DNA of 64,000 bases from Congeria kusceri (taxonomy: Eukaryota > Mollusca > Bivalvia > Myida > Dreissenidae), in NCBI GenBank assembly GCA_027627225.1, contig CM051024.1, positions 45,176,847 through 45,240,846 of the forward strand, read 5' to 3'. Positions 61,876 through 64,000 of this stretch are shown piece after piece (position 1 is the stretch's first letter; every line of letters begins with the position of its first letter). The notes beneath the pieces were generated by a model. The model was given only the letters and a program-made list of their open reading frames with translations. It had not been told where the DNA came from and did not search any database. A program made the translations under genes and the position numbers.

Positions 61876-64000
61876 CTAGAACAGATCTCTGAATAATTTC
61901 CATTTTTCCAAATGAGCTTGATATTTATCATTGGATAATGCAATTTCTGCTTCGACTCTTACGGTTTCCTTCATGTATTGCATAAAATTATCAAACTTAG
62001 GTACACAGCTGCAATTTCGCATTATATATATAATATTTCATTTGTATAATAGTAAAATTTATTATTTTTTCATGCACCGTGCGTTCTGTGTATCCAAGAA
62101 GAACAACATGTTTCGACAACGTTAATGTAATTGATTTTTTTTTCATTTTGAAGTATTCCATAAGCTTGCACCACAAAATTTGACTGTTATAGCATCCCCA
62201 AAACAAGTGTTCTATATCTTCGTTATTACATTGGCAAACATCACATAGCCTGCTAGACTTTAATTTATATTTAAATAATAAATCATTTGTTGGGATAATT
62301 CGCATAAGTATTTTATACTGAAAATCTCTTATTTTAGTGTCTATGCAGCACCTATACGGGATATTATATCTACTTTTCGATGGTAGTGCTTGTACATTAT
62401 CTTCTAGTAATAACATCCACTTATTTTCCTTTTCGTTGCGTATATGATCAATTTGTGTTTTGTAAAGAATCCTGTTAGGGTTTTTATTTGTGTTTAATAA
62501 TAGTATCTGTAAATTGTATAGGTGTATGATTTACATGTTTATCCTGTGAAACTATCATTTTTATGTCGTTTGGAATACTTCTAACAAGAGTGTAATATTT
62601 AAGAAAATCTTTATCTTCTATTTGATATACAAATTTGATTTGCTCAAATGTGTAGAAATCTTTTCTTTGATAGTCAAATATGTGTTCTATAAATTTTATC
62701 CCTCTATTGTACCAGCTATCATAATATATAGTTTTATTATTCTTTAGTATTTTTGCATTGTTCCATATTATTATTTTGTGAACATTTATTTGCTCTTTGC
62801 TTTCGAATTTGTTTTTAATATTTATCCATGATGTTAAAACATTGTGCCAGAAACAATTGTCTTTTGTTATTTGTTTGATGTCGTTATTTCGTAAGTTTGA
62901 TGGCAGAACTAAGGTATCACCAAATGACGTTAAAAGTGTTCTCAATATAATTTTCCATTTTCCATTATTCGAATTGCATACATATCTTTTTATCCAACTA
63001 GATTTAAGCATATTAAGAAAAGCATTTATGTCCGTTAGTTTTAATCCACCATCTTCATGGTCTTGTATAAGTAAGTTTCTTTTGATTTTTTTCTGGTTTA
63101 CCTTCCCATAAGAATTTAAAGATTGCATTCTTTATCTGTATTAACATATGGTCGGGTGGGTTTTGTAATACTGAAAATGGATAAATTAGGTTTGGCAATG
63201 CGAATGTTTTGATAACTGACTTTTCCCATCAATGTAAGTTTTCGATGTTGCCATTGTTTTAAACAGTTATAAAAATATTGAAGTTTTGGTGTGATGTTAT
63301 TTTCAAGGTTCATTGCACTATTGTTATGGAAAGTCATACCTAATGTTTTCGCTTGTTCGGCAGTCCAAATGAAGGGTTTATTATTACAGTATATAGTTCC
63401 CGTTTTTGCTAGAGATCCTATTAGCAATATTGTTGACTTATTAGTATTTAGGTTTAATCCAGATATTTTTCCAAAAACTGTTATTGTATGTACCAACTCA
63501 TTGAACGATTCTTCAGTTCCATCATTGAAAAAGGTTGCGTCGTCGGCAAAATAAGTTTGTTTGATTTCTTGGTCATTTATAATAATTCCAGTAATTTTTT
63601 CATTTTTTGTAACAAAGTTTGCTAATATTTCTAAGCAAATTATAAACAAAGATGAGGAGAGAGGAAAACCTTGTCTGACACCGTTCTTAACTTTAAATGG
63701 TTCACATAACCATCCATTGTTTATAACCATGCTATTTATGTCAGTATAAAATAATTTGACCCATTTATGAGTTCAGTGCCAAAGTTAAATTTGTTTAATG
63801 ATTTAAATATGAATTCATGTATTAAGCTGTCAAATGCTTTCTCAAAGTCAGCAAAAAATAGCAGTCCAGGGCGTTTATGTTTATTAATGTAATCTATAAC
63901 GTCGAAAATTAAACGTACGTTTTCGCCTATATATCTGTTTTTCATAAAACCTGTTTGATAATAATTAATAATTGTTGGGAGAAGTTTTTTTATTCTGTTG
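61876..64000 (-). pseudogene. L1/Tx1-type LINE ORF2, RT to C-terminus, frameshifted
   Basis: RT motifs in order from the window edge: ADFEKAFDSL (about 63,840), VKNGVRQGFPLS, QTYFADDATFF with both catalytic Asp codons (63,553-63,533), SGLNLNTNKSTIL; then the C-terminal region with FLWEGKP, LLIQDHEDGGLKLTDI, ILMRIIPTNDLLFKYK and a zinc-binding CDVC...HLFWGC (zf-RVT type), ending at TAG 61,878-61,876. The frame is broken by single-base changes near 63,765, near 63,100 (an A run in the coding strand), near 62,485 and near 62,010; otherwise coding is well kept, suggesting a fairly recent copy or sequencing indels. The 5' part lies beyond the window. Confidence 0.88.

Overview
The window is animal nuclear DNA: AT-rich, intron-containing, dense in transposons and tandem repeats, with no bacterial gene organisation. 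The repeat families point to a bivalve mollusc: pearl/DTC84-like elements with tandem cores and an ACGG-type run, KDZ-type transposase genes, and an inhibitor-of-apoptosis (IAP) gene of the kind expanded in bivalves. The species cannot be fixed from the sequence alone.

Layout. 1-11,092 is a very large inverted duplication (arms about 5.4 kb, spacer 239 bp). Each arm carries a decayed, intron-containing KDZ-type transposase gene reading outward from the centre; the right copy continues to 12,541. 12.5-17.2 kb is mostly featureless, with one CpG-rich patch. 17.2-25.1 kb holds three tandem-core repeats and, on the minus strand, a probable small five-exon gene (about 95 residues). 25.4-28.3 kb is a broken LINE on the minus strand whose ORF1 carries a 2A-like motif after a hydrophobic leader. 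28.8-31.3 kb is an element with roughly 165-bp terminal inverted repeats and a nested MITE. 33.3-35.0 kb is a tandem-core repeat sitting inside an (AGT)n microsatellite. 35.9-37.2 kb is a PIF/Harbinger transposase pseudogene; 38.0-39.9 kb is a decayed Jockey/CR1-like LINE.

The main host gene is on the minus strand from 58,196 to 45,301. Six exons with matching splice phases give an 813-residue IAP: possible signal peptide, cysteine-rich glycosylatable N-terminal region, predicted membrane segment, two BIR zinc folds, a UBA domain and a C-terminal RING. The C-terminal part matches cIAP-type ubiquitin ligases; the N-terminal part would make it a membrane-anchored IAP, which I do not recognise as a described architecture. 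Its introns contain tandem-core repeats, one split by a 2.6-kb insertion with direct terminal repeats. 57-60.4 kb holds foldback elements, and 61.9-64.0 kb is the RT-to-C-terminus part of an L1/Tx1-type LINE running off the window.

No rRNA, CRISPR or convincing tRNA gene was seen. Splice models were made by eye from GT/AG signals and reading frame, without transcript or homology evidence.
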